Assembly: GCF_036855935.1 (NCBI RefSeq)
Contig: NZ_JASPFK010000001.1
Location: 965,501 to 1,029,500 of the forward strand
Direction: 5' to 3'
DNA from: Sphingomonas sp. LR60
GTDB taxonomy: Bacteria; Pseudomonadota; Alphaproteobacteria; Sphingomonadales; Sphingomonadaceae
Length of the DNA: 64,000 bases
Positions 13,101 through 21,666 of the stretch are shown piece by piece; position 1 is the first letter of the stretch; the number at the start of each line of letters is the position of its first letter. The notes below the pieces were generated by a model, which was not told where the DNA came from, made no database searches, and worked only from the letters and a program-made list of their open reading frames with translations. The position numbers and the translations under genes are program-made.

Positions 13101-13166
13101 GTGAACCCGGCGCTGTACGACGTGATCGGTCGCACCTATCGCCTGGGGGTGCGTTTCAACTTCTGA
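10143..13166 (+). CDS. TonB-dependent outer-membrane receptor
   Basis: 1007 residues: signal peptide (about 1-35, AEA site), a Pro/Thr/Gln-rich linker, a TonB-box-like DVIVTGSR (near 80), the plug domain with FSLRGVG and LTLIDGQRVVG, then a 22-strand barrel ending in aromatic VRFNF, the usual assembly signal. It imports a scarce or bulky compound across the outer membrane using the proton motive force via TonB. The length and the NGGASASYGSDAVGGVVN plug motif fit the large sphingomonad class often linked to aromatic or oligosaccharide use. A strong hairpin follows the stop, so it is probably a single-gene transcript next to the regulator. ATG 10146 is an alternative start. Confidence 0.93.
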   Translation: MMKALTEGRRARMRTGVAAIALIAAGAVPSLAEAQSASAGQEAGAATTAPEVPPQLDTTAGSTARADQPSQTTNDDTARDVIVTGSRITTGGFTAPTPTTVVDSAAIAANAQPNVFTTISQLPSLQGSSGTSVNTFSTSSGAQGLSSFSLRGVGAIRTLTLIDGQRVVGANVTGVPDVSQFPQLLIKRVDVVNGGASASYGSDAVGGVVNFITDTRFKGVKGNVQGGITDYGDNEQVLVQLAAGTSLLDDRLHIVGSTEYARDEGIGGGEFGIGLAGGRDWFKQTTLVNRNVTNDGSPQYVLRDYAQSITFTKYGLITAGPLQGIAFDQSGKPFQFQYGSNGVPSRTSSGAVIGCFAGFCQGGDLSGNVDAGRSLLSGLERLNSYGRIGFDFAPNNELYFSSNIAQVKTNNQPVGGQNRPALTIQCANPYVPAEIKSACATANITQFQFGTSNAALGNTQVHTDRRQYRFVVGAKGRQPVLGSEWSYDIYVEHGTNRTKIDVDNILLTQRYNAAINATTLNGAIVCANPVARAAGCQPLNVFGGSPSQQALDYVMPANGPRQRTRQTQDVASLNFSGSPFSSWAGPVSVAFGGEFRHEFYKVTADPYGAGIDNQPYDSIYPADPLQLPAGNNWYAGNYKNGTGAYSVKEAFVEVDVPLLNGDSVGRASVNGAARVTDYSTSGTVWAWKVGGTWDLPIDGFRLRGVTSRDVRAPNLSELFAAPVTTTQPNFFDPFRNVNVLAIQNTIGNPSLTPEIARNTTAGIAFSGSSWLPGLSLSFDWYKLKITDVISSLGAGDIVDLCYRNILPDTCSAFNLNNQNGPNFINVQAFNLASIDTSGFDIEASYRWQRPLGLPGRLTLRALATHISKFVTDTGLNGTIPNDTAGVNTGNTPDWKWLAVQTYEGDNFSLLVQERWFSDGVLGNQYVVCQPGSCPVSTNQHPTIDQNFMPGAFYMDVGGTYNISEAVTAYAKVDNLFNRDPAKSPFFVNPALYDVIGRTYRLGVRFNF

Positions 13167-13174
13167 CGACCGGC

Positions 13175-13204
13175 AAGGCCCGCGCGCATCGCCGCGCGGG
13201 CCTT
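13175..13204 (+). terminator. Hairpin terminator after TonB receptor
   Basis: Perfect 12-bp stem AAGGCCCGCGCG / CGCGCGGGCCTT with a six-base loop, starting nine bases after the receptor stop. There is only a short T tract, so it may need help, but position and strength fit a transcription terminator. Confidence 0.8.
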
Positions 13205-13231
13205 CGCGATGCAGCATCTTACGTTAGTCCC

Positions 13232-13246
13232 ATAAACCCTATATGA
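13232..13246 (-). promoter_or_regulatory. Proposed GntR operator copy 2 (regulator's own promoter)
   Basis: Read on the minus strand it is TCATATAGGGTTTAT: left half-site and AGG spacer are identical to the best copy at 14062, while the right half is degenerate. It lies about 37 bases before the regulator, which suggests autoregulation. Inference from motif and position. Confidence 0.45.
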
Positions 13247-13282
13247 TCGGGTCCGTATTTCCTCCCGGACCGGCGACCCGAC

Positions 13283-14000
13283 TTGCGGCACATCGACACC
13301 ACCAGCTCTGCCTTGCCCGCCCCACGCGGCGCGCGACCCGCGCCCGGCCCGACGATGGTGGAGCGCGCCTACGACCATCTGCTCGACATGCTGATGAGCC
13401 TGAAGATCGCGCCGGGCGAGCGAGATCGCGATCGACACCGTCGCCCGTCAGCTCGGCATTTCGCAGACCCCGGTACGCGAGGCGATGAGCCAGTTGGAGG
13501 CGGAAAAGCTGGTCTACAAGATGCCGAACGTCGGCTATCGTGCCAGTCCGCAGATGACGCGGGAGGAGGTGCGCGACCTCTATACGCTGCGCCAGTTGAT
13601 CGAGCCTTATGCCGCCGCACGCGCAGCCGAAGCAATGACCGACAGCGCCATCGCTTCATTGCGCGCGATCGACCAGGACATGTCGGGTGTCGTCGAAGGC
13701 GACGCGCGCGCCTATTCGCGCTTCGCCGAGGCCGATGCCGCGCTTCACCGGTTGATCGCGACTGGCAGCGGCAATCGCCTGATCGCCGAGACGATCGAGC
13801 GGCTGCACGCACACCTCCACATCTTCCGTGCACTCTATGCCACCAATGCCCCGCACGCGGCGGCCCGAGAGCATCGCGCGATCATCGATGCGCTCGTGGC
13901 GCATGATGCGGACGCGGCGGAACGCGCGGTGCGCCATCACCTCGAATGTTCGCAGCAGCGGATGGATGACGTCCTCGCGGAAAGTACGCCAAGCGCCTGA
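13283..14000 (+). CDS. GntR-family regulator, FCD (FadR-like) type, with one frameshift
   Basis: Transcriptional regulator of about 214-238 residues. The N-terminal winged helix shows VERAYDHLLDML, then PGER, then IAIDTVARQLGISQTPVREAM, the GntR recognition helix. The C-terminal FCD domain carries LRQLIEPYAAARAA, FHRLI-like ALHRLIATGSGN and the EHRAIIDALVAHD segment with metal/effector-binding His. The frame changes at about 13430 in a GCGAGCGAGATCGCG context, as if one base were extra; both halves are otherwise intact. The start may be TTG 13283 or ATG 13355. It sits between the receptor and the amidohydrolase operon and is the natural candidate to bind the 15-bp operators found at five promoters here. 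Confidence 0.8.
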
Positions 14001-14030
14001 CAACATTCGCTTCGCGCCGCGTTCCTTTGC

Positions 14031-14059
14031 TTGACAGTCGCTGGGCCACTTCGTAGTCA
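14031..14059 (+). promoter_or_regulatory. Possible sigma-70 promoter of the amidohydrolase operon
   Basis: TTGACA at 14031-14036 and TAGTCA at 14054-14059 with 17-base spacing. The operator at 14062-14076 would then cover the transcription start, as expected for repression. The -10 match is weak. Confidence 0.4.
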
Positions 14060-14061
14060 AA

Positions 14062-14076
14062 TCATATAGGATATGA
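14062..14076 (+). promoter_or_regulatory. Proposed GntR operator copy 3 (amidohydrolase operon), best copy
   Basis: TCATATAGGATATGA is a perfect 6-bp inverted repeat around AGG, 16 bases before the start codon. FCD-type GntR proteins typically bind short AT-rich palindromes of this size, and near-identical copies recur at other promoters of the region. Confidence 0.6.
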
Positions 14077-14092
14077 CTTGGAGAGGATTGCG

Positions 14093-15493
14093 ATGCGGCG
14101 GATTCGGCCAACTCGCGCGTGGGCGTTGGCTCGCGTCGGCGTCGCGTTGACGGCGCTGTGTCTCGGCGGCGCTGCGGCGGCCGAGACGGTCGTGCTCGAC
14201 CATGCCACGTTGTTCGACGGCACCGGCAGCGCGCCGCGCACCGATCAGGCGCTCGTCATGACCGACGGACGGATCACCTGGGTCGGCCCGTCGCGCCGCC
14301 GCCCCGCCGCGAAGGATGCGACCGTCACCGACCTGCGCGGCAAGTTCCTGCTGCCCGGCCTTATAGACAGCCACGTCCACCTCGGGCTGGTCAATGGCGT
14401 CGACCAGAGTTTCGCCAAATATTACGACCGCGCGAACGTCGAGGAACAGCTCAAGCTGTACGCCGCTTATGGCGTCACCTCGGTCTATACGCTTGGTACC
14501 GATGGCGATCTGATCCACAAGGTGATCGCCGACCAGCGTCGCGCCGGCCGGATCGACATGGCGCGCGCCTATACCGCCGGTCGTGGTGTGGTCTACAAGG
14601 GCAGCTATGGCGGCGTGCCCGGACTGGAGCAGTCGGTCGCGACGCCTGCCGAAGCGACCGCCATGGTCCGGCGCGAAACGGCCAAGGGCGACGACTTCGT
14701 CAAACTGTGGATGGACGACGAGTTCGGCACCGTCGCCAAGCGGATGCCGTATGAGGTCAGCACGGCGGTGATCGACGCTGCGCACGCCGCGGGCAAGAAG
14801 GCAGCGGCGCACATCTTCTACTACGACAACGCTGCCGAATTGACGCGCGAGGGCGTGGACGTCTTCATGCATCAGGTTCGCGACCGGGTTGCCGATCCCG
14901 CGCTGACCGCCGCGATGAAGCGACGCGGTACATGGCAGCTCGCCTCGACGCTGAGCCGCGAGGCGAGCTTCACCTACACTTTGCTGCCATTCGTCGATGA
15001 GCCGTTCTTCTCGCGCGGGGTCGCGCCGTCGACGATCGCCACGCTCAAGAGCAAGGAACGTCAGCAGAAATTGGCCGCGTCGCCGCTGTTCCCCAAATAT
15101 CCGCCGGTGCTGCGCACTGCGATGGCAAGCCTCGCCGCCGAGGCGAAGGCGGGCGTGCGTTATGGGATGGGCACCGACAGCGGTCCGATCGCGCGCTTCC
15201 CCGGCTATTTCGCGCATTGGGAGCTGGAGCTGATGGTCAAGGCCGGGCTCACGCCGTTGCAGGCGCTTACCGCCGCGACGGGCACCAACGCCGGCTTCCT
15301 GCGCGAGAATGAGAGCGGCGTGCTGGCGCCGGGGAAATGGGCCGACCTGCTCGTGCTCGACCGCGATCCGACACGTGACATTCGCAACACGCGCGCGATC
15401 AGCGCGGTCTATGTCGCCGGGCGCAAGGTGCCGACGATCTGGGAGACTTGCGTCGGCCGCGCCGCCGATGCGTGCGGCGCGGCGCAGCCGTGA
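14093..15493 (+). CDS. Exported metal-dependent amidohydrolase
   Basis: 466 residues of the amidohydrolase superfamily (imidazolonepropionase/prolidase-like branch). The signal peptide runs to about residue 30 (AAA|ETV). Metal-centre residues are visible: HVH after LLPGLIDS, Lys in FVKLWMDDE, His in AAAHIFYY and FMHQV, and Asp in GMGTDSG. It would hydrolyse an amide, lactam, ester or lactone in the periplasm. The start at 14093 follows GAGAGGA. It is the first gene of an overlapping operon with a transporter, alcohol and aldehyde dehydrogenases and a quinoprotein, so it probably starts breakdown of the imported compound. The substrate cannot be told from sequence. Confidence 0.85.
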   Translation: MRRIRPTRAWALARVGVALTALCLGGAAAAETVVLDHATLFDGTGSAPRTDQALVMTDGRITWVGPSRRRPAAKDATVTDLRGKFLLPGLIDSHVHLGLVNGVDQSFAKYYDRANVEEQLKLYAAYGVTSVYTLGTDGDLIHKVIADQRRAGRIDMARAYTAGRGVVYKGSYGGVPGLEQSVATPAEATAMVRRETAKGDDFVKLWMDDEFGTVAKRMPYEVSTAVIDAAHAAGKKAAAHIFYYDNAAELTREGVDVFMHQVRDRVADPALTAAMKRRGTWQLASTLSREASFTYTLLPFVDEPFFSRGVAPSTIATLKSKERQQKLAASPLFPKYPPVLRTAMASLAAEAKAGVRYGMGTDSGPIARFPGYFAHWELELMVKAGLTPLQALTAATGTNAGFLRENESGVLAPGKWADLLVLDRDPTRDIRNTRAISAVYVAGRKVPTIWETCVGRAADACGAAQP

Positions 15494-16812
15494 GCGCCTC
15501 GGGCGCGCTGGCCGAGCCGGCGAGCGTCGCGGGCGAGCAGGCGATGCGCCCGACGCGGGTTCGCCATGCGGTGCTGTGGCTGACCGTTCTGGCCTATCTC
15601 ATCACCTATATGGACCGGGTGGTGATCGCGACCGCGGCGCCGTCGATCCAGAAGGAATTCGGCTTCTCGCTGGTCACGATGGGCTGGATCTTCGCGGCCT
15701 TCCAGTTCGCCTATGCCCTGTTCCAGATCCCCGGCGGGTGGCTCGGCGACCGCTTCGGACCGCGTCGCGCGCTCACCGGGGTGGTGGTGTGGTGGTCGAC
15801 CTTCACCGCAGCGACCGCACTCACCTGGTCGGCGGGCTCGATGATGGTGTGCCGGTTCCTGTTCGGCATGGGCGAGGCGGGTGCGTTCCCGATCGCGACG
15901 CGCTCGCTGTCGCGCTGGATGCTGCCGGCGGAGCGCGGCTGGGCGCAGGGGCTCACCCATGCCGGTGCGCGGCTGGGCGGCGCCGTCACGCCGGTGTTCG
16001 TCGCGCTGCTGATCCTCGACTTCGGCTGGCGAATGCCGTTCCTGCTGTTCGCGGGCGTCGGGCTCATCTGGGCGTTCGCGTGGTTCGTCTATTATCGCGA
16101 CGCGCCGCGTGAACATCGCGGCGTCAACGCGGCCGAGCGTGCGTCGATCGAAGGAGCGCTCGGCGCCGGGCCGGCGCGCGCCAAAGTGCCGTGGCGGCGG
16201 TTGTTGCGCCAGCCGCAGCTCTGGACGCTGTCGGCGATGTATTTCTGCTACGCTTATTGCATCAACATCTTCCTGACGTGGTTCCCGAAGTATCTCCATG
16301 ATGCGCGCGGGTACGATCTGGCGGTGATGGGCCTCTTCGCCAGCCTGCCGTTGATGGCGGGCGTGGTCGGCGACCTCGCCGGCGGCTGGACGTCGGACCT
16401 GCTGGTAAAGCGCGGCGCGGGGCTGAAGCTCGGGCGGCGCGCCGTGGCGGTCACCGGGTTCGTCATCGCCGCGGCGATGATGCCGCTCGCCGCCGCGATC
16501 GACGCGCCCGTCGCGAGCATCATCTGCTTTTGTATCGCGGTGTTCGGGCTCGAACTGACGGTCGGCGTGTCCTGGGCGGTCACGCTCGACATCGGCGGCG
16601 AGTTCGCCGGTTCGGTTTCGGCTGTGATGAACACGCTCGGCAACCTCGGTGCAGCGATCGCCGCGGCGGTGACCGGCTATATCGTCACGGTCAGCGGATG
16701 GTTTCCGGCCTTCATGGTGCTCGCGGCGCTCTGCGCCGTCGCCGCCCTTCTGTTCCTGCGGATCGATGCGTCGAAGCCGCTCGCCGCCGACAACGACGTC
16801 GCCGCGGCATGA
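15490..16812 (+). CDS. MFS transporter, anion:cation symporter (ACS) family
   Basis: 440 residues with 12 predicted membrane helices. The signature LAYLITYMDRVV in helix 1 and GGWLGDRFGPRRAL between helices 2 and 3 mark the ACS family that imports organic acids such as hexuronates, glucarate or phthalate-like acids. GTG 15490 overlaps the amidohydrolase stop, giving translational coupling; ATG 15544 is a shorter alternative that loses only the non-conserved N-terminus. Its place in the operon suggests uptake of the acid made by periplasmic hydrolysis or oxidation. Confidence 0.88.
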   Translation: MSASGALAEPASVAGEQAMRPTRVRHAVLWLTVLAYLITYMDRVVIATAAPSIQKEFGFSLVTMGWIFAAFQFAYALFQIPGGWLGDRFGPRRALTGVVVWWSTFTAATALTWSAGSMMVCRFLFGMGEAGAFPIATRSLSRWMLPAERGWAQGLTHAGARLGGAVTPVFVALLILDFGWRMPFLLFAGVGLIWAFAWFVYYRDAPREHRGVNAAERASIEGALGAGPARAKVPWRRLLRQPQLWTLSAMYFCYAYCINIFLTWFPKYLHDARGYDLAVMGLFASLPLMAGVVGDLAGGWTSDLLVKRGAGLKLGRRAVAVTGFVIAAAMMPLAAAIDAPVASIICFCIAVFGLELTVGVSWAVTLDIGGEFAGSVSAVMNTLGNLGAAIAAAVTGYIVTVSGWFPAFMVLAALCAVAALLFLRIDASKPLAADNDVAAA

Positions 16813-16829
16813 CCTCTGGAGAACCTGAC

Positions 16830-18074
16830 ATGACCTCCGATCCGACTGCGCCCCCTTTGTTCGGTGCGGCGCGCCTGCCACGCGCGATCCTGTTCGGCCG
16901 CGGCCAGCGCGCCGCGCTCGGTTCGGCAAGTGCGCGGCTCGGTCGCCGCGCCCTGGTCTGCACCGACGAGCGTCAGGCCGCGCAGCCCGAGTTCGCGGCG
17001 ATGCTTGCCGACCTCACTGCGCGCGGTGTCGCCACGCGCGTGTTCGACGGCACTGTGCCCGATTTGCCGCTGCGATCGATCGACGCCTGCGTCGCCGCCG
17101 CGAGCGGCTTCGATGCGGACGTGGTGATCGGCGTGGGCGGCGGCAGCTCGCTCGACCTCGCGAAGGTGGCGGCGGTGTTGCTCACCCACGGCGGGAGCGT
17201 GCGCGACTATTACGGCGAGTTTGCGGTGCCCGGCCCGGTGATGCCGCTGGTAGCGGTGCCGACCACCTCGGGCACGGGATCGGAGGCGACGCCGGTAGCG
17301 GTGGTCGCGGATGAGGAGCGTGGCGCGAAGGTCGGGATCGCCAGCCCGCACCTGATCGCGCAGGTGGCGATCTGCGATCCCGAACTGACCGTCAGCTGCC
17401 CGCCCGCGCTCACCGGGTTCTCCGGCGCCGATGCGCTGACCCATGCGGTGGAGGCTTATACGACATTGGCGCGGCCGATCGACGCGATGTTGACCGAGCA
17501 GCATGTGTTCGTCGGCAAGAACGTGCTGTCGGATCATTTCGCGACGCTCGCGGTGACGAACGTGTTCCGTTATCTCGAGCGCGCGGTGGTCGACGGGAAC
17601 GATATCGAGGCGCGAGAAGGTGTGATGCTCGCATCGCTCGCGGCCGGTTGCGCCTTCGGCACGGCCGGCACCGCGGCGGCGCACGCGCTGCAATATCCGG
17701 TCGGCAACCTGACGCATACGGCGCACGGCCAGGGGGTGGCGACGCTGCTGCCCTATGTCATGCAGTTCAACCGGCCTGCCTGCGTCGATGGCTTCGCCGA
17801 GCTGGCGACGCTGGTCGGGATCGCTGGGGCCACGCCGGCCGAGCGGGCGCAGGCGTTCATCGACGCGGTCGACGCGCTGTTCCAGCGGATCGCCATTCCC
17901 AGGTCGCTCGCGGCCCTTGGATTGCGGGCCGAGCAGCAGGATCATGTCGCTGAATATTCGCTCAACGCCGCGCGATTGATCAAGAACAACCCACGTCCGC
18001 TCGACCTTGCCGCGATGCAGACCATCACGCGCGCCGCCTTCGCGGGCGATCGCGCCTCGCTCCTTCACGCCTGA
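16830..18074 (+). CDS. Iron-containing (class III/IV) alcohol dehydrogenase
   Basis: 414 residues, cytoplasmic. The dinucleotide site is GVGGGSSLDLAKV, followed by VPTTSGTGSEATP. The metal ligands lie in the region ADALTHAVEAY (helical His) and HALQYPVGNLTHTAHGQG. It oxidises an alcohol or reduces an aldehyde with NAD(P). GGAG precedes ATG 16830; ATG 16809, overlapping the transporter stop, would add seven residues. The direct overlap with the aldehyde dehydrogenase downstream implies an alcohol-aldehyde-acid sequence. A maleylacetate reductase role is less likely because those enzymes are shorter. Confidence 0.9.
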   Translation: MTSDPTAPPLFGAARLPRAILFGRGQRAALGSASARLGRRALVCTDERQAAQPEFAAMLADLTARGVATRVFDGTVPDLPLRSIDACVAAASGFDADVVIGVGGGSSLDLAKVAAVLLTHGGSVRDYYGEFAVPGPVMPLVAVPTTSGTGSEATPVAVVADEERGAKVGIASPHLIAQVAICDPELTVSCPPALTGFSGADALTHAVEAYTTLARPIDAMLTEQHVFVGKNVLSDHFATLAVTNVFRYLERAVVDGNDIEAREGVMLASLAAGCAFGTAGTAAAHALQYPVGNLTHTAHGQGVATLLPYVMQFNRPACVDGFAELATLVGIAGATPAERAQAFIDAVDALFQRIAIPRSLAALGLRAEQQDHVAEYSLNAARLIKNNPRPLDLAAMQTITRAAFAGDRASLLHA

Positions 18075-19558
18075 TGCACGGGACGCCTTCGATGACCAGC
18101 TACACCCCGCCCGGCGACGGTCCGTTCGCCATTCCCACCGGCCTGCTGATCGGTGAGCGCTGGAGCGCGGCGGCCAGCGGCGCCACGATTGCGGTCGACG
18201 ATCCTGCCACCGGCGTGACGTTGACCGAGGTCGCCGATGCCGCGCCCGCCGAGGGGATTGCGGCGGTCGACGCCGCCGCTGCCGCCGCTGCGGACTGGGC
18301 CGCGACCGCGCCGCGCAAGCGTGCCGACGTGCTGCTCGCCTGTTATCACGCGATCATGGCGGAGCAGGAATGGCTCGCGCAGTTGATCTCGCTCGAGAAC
18401 GGCAAGGCGCTGCCCGACGCGCGCGGCGAGGTGGCCTATGCCGCCGAATTCTTTCGCTGGTACGCAGAGGAAGCGGTGCGCATCCCCGGCGAGCTTGGCA
18501 CCTCGCCCGCGGGTGGCAACCGTATCATGGTGCAATATCAACCGATCGGCATCGCATTGCTGATCACGCCGTGGAACTTCCCGGCGGCGATGGCGACGCG
18601 CAAGATCGCGCCGGCGTTGGCGGCGGGCTGCACCTGCATCCTGAAGCCCGCGTCGGAAACACCGCTGACCGCGCTGGCGGTGGCCGAGATCATGCGTCGT
18701 GCCGGGGTGCCGGCGGGTGTGGTCAACGTCGTCACCACCAGCCAGCCCGGCCCGGTGTGCAGCGCGATCCTCCACGACCCGCGCGTGCGCAAACTCTCCT
18801 TCACGGGCTCGACGCAGGTCGGGCGCGTGTTGCTGCGCGAGGCCGCGGATCAGGTCATCAGCTCGTCGATGGAGCTAGGCGGAAACGCGCCGTTCGTGGT
18901 GTTCGACGACGCTGATCTCGACGCTGCGATCGAAGGCGCGATGGTCGCCAAGATGCGCAATGCCGGCGAGGCGTGCACCGCTGCCAACCGCTTCTACGTT
19001 CAGCGCGGTATCCATGACGCGTTCGTCGCGAAGCTGGTCGAGCGGATGGGCGCGCTCACCGTCGGCCCCGGCACCGATCCGGCGACTCAATGTGGCGCGA
19101 TGATCAACCGCAAGGCGGTCGACAAGATCGAACGGCTCGTCGCCGATGCGGTGGGCAAGGGGGCGCGTATCGTACTGGGCGGTGAAGCGCCCGCCGGTGA
19201 CGGATACTTCTACCCGCCGTCGGTGATCGCGGACGTGCAGCCCGGCTCGGAAATCCTGCGTGAGGAAGTGTTCGGTCCGGTCGCCGCGGTGACGATGTTC
19301 GACACCGTCGACGAGGCGGTCGCGCTCGCCAATGATACCGAATACGGCCTCGCTGCCTATGTCTATTCCGGCGATCTGAAGCGCGCCTTGGCCGTCGCCG
19401 AGCGGATCGACTGCGGCATGGTCGCGGTCAATCGCGGGCTGGTGTCGGATGCCGCGGCGCCGTTCGGCGGCATGAAGCAGAGCGGGTTGGGCCGCGAGGG
19501 ATCGCACCACGGCCTGCTCGAATATTGCGAGGCGAAATATATTGCGGTGACGTGGTGA
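18074..19558 (+). CDS. NAD(P)-dependent aldehyde dehydrogenase, succinate-semialdehyde dehydrogenase-like
   Basis: 494 residues, cytoplasmic. It has PWNFPAAMATRK (cofactor), FTGSTQVGR, MELGGNAP with the general-base Glu, GEACTAANRFYV with the catalytic Cys, and a C-terminal GGMKQSGLGREGS. This fits the GabD group, which turns semialdehydes into dicarboxylic acids. The start codon overlaps the alcohol dehydrogenase stop (TGATG). ATG 18092 is possible. The exact aldehyde is unknown; a semialdehyde produced by the preceding enzyme is the simplest reading. Confidence 0.9.
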   Translation: MHGTPSMTSYTPPGDGPFAIPTGLLIGERWSAAASGATIAVDDPATGVTLTEVADAAPAEGIAAVDAAAAAAADWAATAPRKRADVLLACYHAIMAEQEWLAQLISLENGKALPDARGEVAYAAEFFRWYAEEAVRIPGELGTSPAGGNRIMVQYQPIGIALLITPWNFPAAMATRKIAPALAAGCTCILKPASETPLTALAVAEIMRRAGVPAGVVNVVTTSQPGPVCSAILHDPRVRKLSFTGSTQVGRVLLREAADQVISSSMELGGNAPFVVFDDADLDAAIEGAMVAKMRNAGEACTAANRFYVQRGIHDAFVAKLVERMGALTVGPGTDPATQCGAMINRKAVDKIERLVADAVGKGARIVLGGEAPAGDGYFYPPSVIADVQPGSEILREEVFGPVAAVTMFDTVDEAVALANDTEYGLAAYVYSGDLKRALAVAERIDCGMVAVNRGLVSDAAAPFGGMKQSGLGREGSHHGLLEYCEAKYIAVTW

Positions 19559-21666
19559 GCGCCCCGGTGCTCACGCGCCGACAGTTGCTCGCGGGCACCG
19601 CTGCGTCGGCACTGATCCTCGCGATCGACCCGGCGGCGGTGGCAGCACCCGTTCAGGACGCTGATGCGCCGGCGCCCGACACCGAATGGCGCAGCTATGC
19701 CGCCGACAAGGCGAATACCCGCTACTCGCCGCTCGACCAGATCAACGGCGACAATTTCAACGATCTCGAGATTGCGTGGAGCGTCAAGACCGACGTCTTC
19801 GGCGCGCGCAAGGAATATCAATTCGAGCCTACGCCGCTGCTGGTGAAGGGACGGCTGTTCCTGCCCGCAGGCTCGCGTCGCGACTGTGTCGCGCTCGACG
19901 CAGCCACCGGCGAGTTGCTGTGGATGCACCGTGTCGACGAGGGCCAACGCGCACTCAACTCGCCGCGGCAGTTGTCCGGCCACGGCGTGTCCTATTGGAC
20001 CGACGGCACGGTCGAGCGGATCCTCTATGTCACGATCGGCTACCAGCTGGTCTCGCTCGACGCCAACACCGGCATTCCCGATCCCGCCTTCGGTAAAGAC
20101 GGCATGGTCGATCTCAAGAAGGACTTCGACCAGGAACTCGATCTCGACACCGCTGATGTCGGGTTGCACGCCACGCCGATGGTGGCGCGCGATACCGTCG
20201 TGGTCGGCGCGGCGCATACGGCGGGCGACGTGCCGGCGGTGCGCAAGAACGTGAAGGGCTATATCCGTGGTTTCGACGTGCGCACCGGAAAGCGCAAATG
20301 GATCTTCCACACGATCCCGCGCAAGGGAGAGTTCGGTTACGACACCTGGTTGAACGGCGACGCCGACGAGGCGGGCAATGCCGGCGCCTGGGCAGAGATG
20401 TCGGCCGACGAGGAGCTGGGGCTCGTCTATGTTCCGGTCGAATTGCCGACCGGCGACGAGATGGGCATGTTCCGCCGCGGTAACGCGCTGTTCGGGGAGT
20501 CGCTGGTCGCGCTCGATGTCGCGACCGGGCGGCGGCGGTGGCATTATCAGATGGTGCATCACGGGCTGTGGGATCGCGATATCCCCTGCGCGCCGATCCT
20601 GTGCGATATTCCGGTGCGCGGTCAGATGGTCAAGGCGCTCGCCCAACCGACCAAACAGGCATTCCTGTATGTGCTGAACCGCGAAACGGGCGAGCCGATC
20701 TGGCCCATCACCGAGCGGAAGGTAGAGCGCGGCGACGTGCCCGGCGAGTGGTACAGCCCGACCCAGCCGGTCCCTTCGAAACCGCCCGCCTATGACGTTC
20801 AGGGCGTGACCGTAAACGACCTGATCGACTTCACCCCCGAGCTGCGCGCGAAAGCGGTGGAGTTCGTGAAATCGTACAAGATCGGCCCATTGTTCACCCC
20901 GCCGACGGTGAGCAAGCCGGGGCGATGGGGGACGATTTCGGTGCCGGGCATTCAGGGCGGCACCAACTGGCCGGGTGGCTGCTACGATCCCGAGACGCAC
21001 ATGGTCTATGTCTATTCCAAGACGCAGCCGTCACTGATCGGGATCGTGCCGAACGACGATCCGAAGGTATCCGAATTCCCGCAGGTCCACGGCGTGGCGG
21101 GACGCGAGGCGCGCGCGCTGCCGGCGATGGGCGCGGCGCGTGCGGGGATGCGCAACATGGAGGCGCCGCCTGCGTCACCACCCGCCGGAGGTGCCCCGGC
21201 CGGTGGGTCGAAGGGGCCGCCGCCGGGCTTCCTCGCCGTCGACGGGCTGCCGCTGTTGAAGCCGCCTTACGGCCGGATCACGGCGATCGACCTGGGCAAG
21301 GGCGATCTCGCCTGGCAGGTCGCGCACGGCGAGACGCCCGACAATGTGCGCAATCATCCCAAGCTGAAGGGCCTGAAGATCCCGCGCACCGGCCGCGCGG
21401 GCAATCTCGGCCCGCTGGTGACCAAGACGCTGGTGATCTGCGGCGAGGCCGGCTTCTACACCAACGAATATGGCATCCGCGGCGCGATGCTGCGCGCCTA
21501 TGACAAGGCGACTGGCGAGGAGAAGGGGGCGGTGTACATGACCGCGCCGCAGAGCGGCTCGCCGATGACCTATCGCCTGAAGGGTCGCCAGTACATCGTC
21601 GTCGCTACGGGCGGCGGCAATGCCAGCGCGGAGCTTGTCGCCTACCGATTACCGGGAGCAGCGTGA
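19555..21666 (+). CDS. PQQ-dependent dehydrogenase (quinoprotein), Tat-exported
   Basis: 703-residue eight-bladed propeller quinoprotein acting in the periplasm and passing electrons to a cytochrome c. The GTG start overlaps the aldehyde dehydrogenase stop by four bases, and the N-terminus carries a twin-arginine signal (TRRQLLAG, cleavage near residue 30). SYAADKANTRYSPLDQI opens the first blade. HHGLWDRDIPCAP holds the Asp that acts as base in this family. Tryptophan-docking repeats such as DAATGELLW and DVATGRRRW recur. There is no membrane-helix domain, unlike membrane glucose dehydrogenase. An unusual Pro/Gly-rich insert lies near residues 540-560. A dedicated cytochrome c follows at once. 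Confidence 0.9.
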   Translation: MSAPVLTRRQLLAGTAASALILAIDPAAVAAPVQDADAPAPDTEWRSYAADKANTRYSPLDQINGDNFNDLEIAWSVKTDVFGARKEYQFEPTPLLVKGRLFLPAGSRRDCVALDAATGELLWMHRVDEGQRALNSPRQLSGHGVSYWTDGTVERILYVTIGYQLVSLDANTGIPDPAFGKDGMVDLKKDFDQELDLDTADVGLHATPMVARDTVVVGAAHTAGDVPAVRKNVKGYIRGFDVRTGKRKWIFHTIPRKGEFGYDTWLNGDADEAGNAGAWAEMSADEELGLVYVPVELPTGDEMGMFRRGNALFGESLVALDVATGRRRWHYQMVHHGLWDRDIPCAPILCDIPVRGQMVKALAQPTKQAFLYVLNRETGEPIWPITERKVERGDVPGEWYSPTQPVPSKPPAYDVQGVTVNDLIDFTPELRAKAVEFVKSYKIGPLFTPPTVSKPGRWGTISVPGIQGGTNWPGGCYDPETHMVYVYSKTQPSLIGIVPNDDPKVSEFPQVHGVAGREARALPAMGAARAGMRNMEAPPASPPAGGAPAGGSKGPPPGFLAVDGLPLLKPPYGRITAIDLGKGDLAWQVAHGETPDNVRNHPKLKGLKIPRTGRAGNLGPLVTKTLVICGEAGFYTNEYGIRGAMLRAYDKATGEEKGAVYMTAPQSGSPMTYRLKGRQYIVVATGGGNASAELVAYRLPGAA

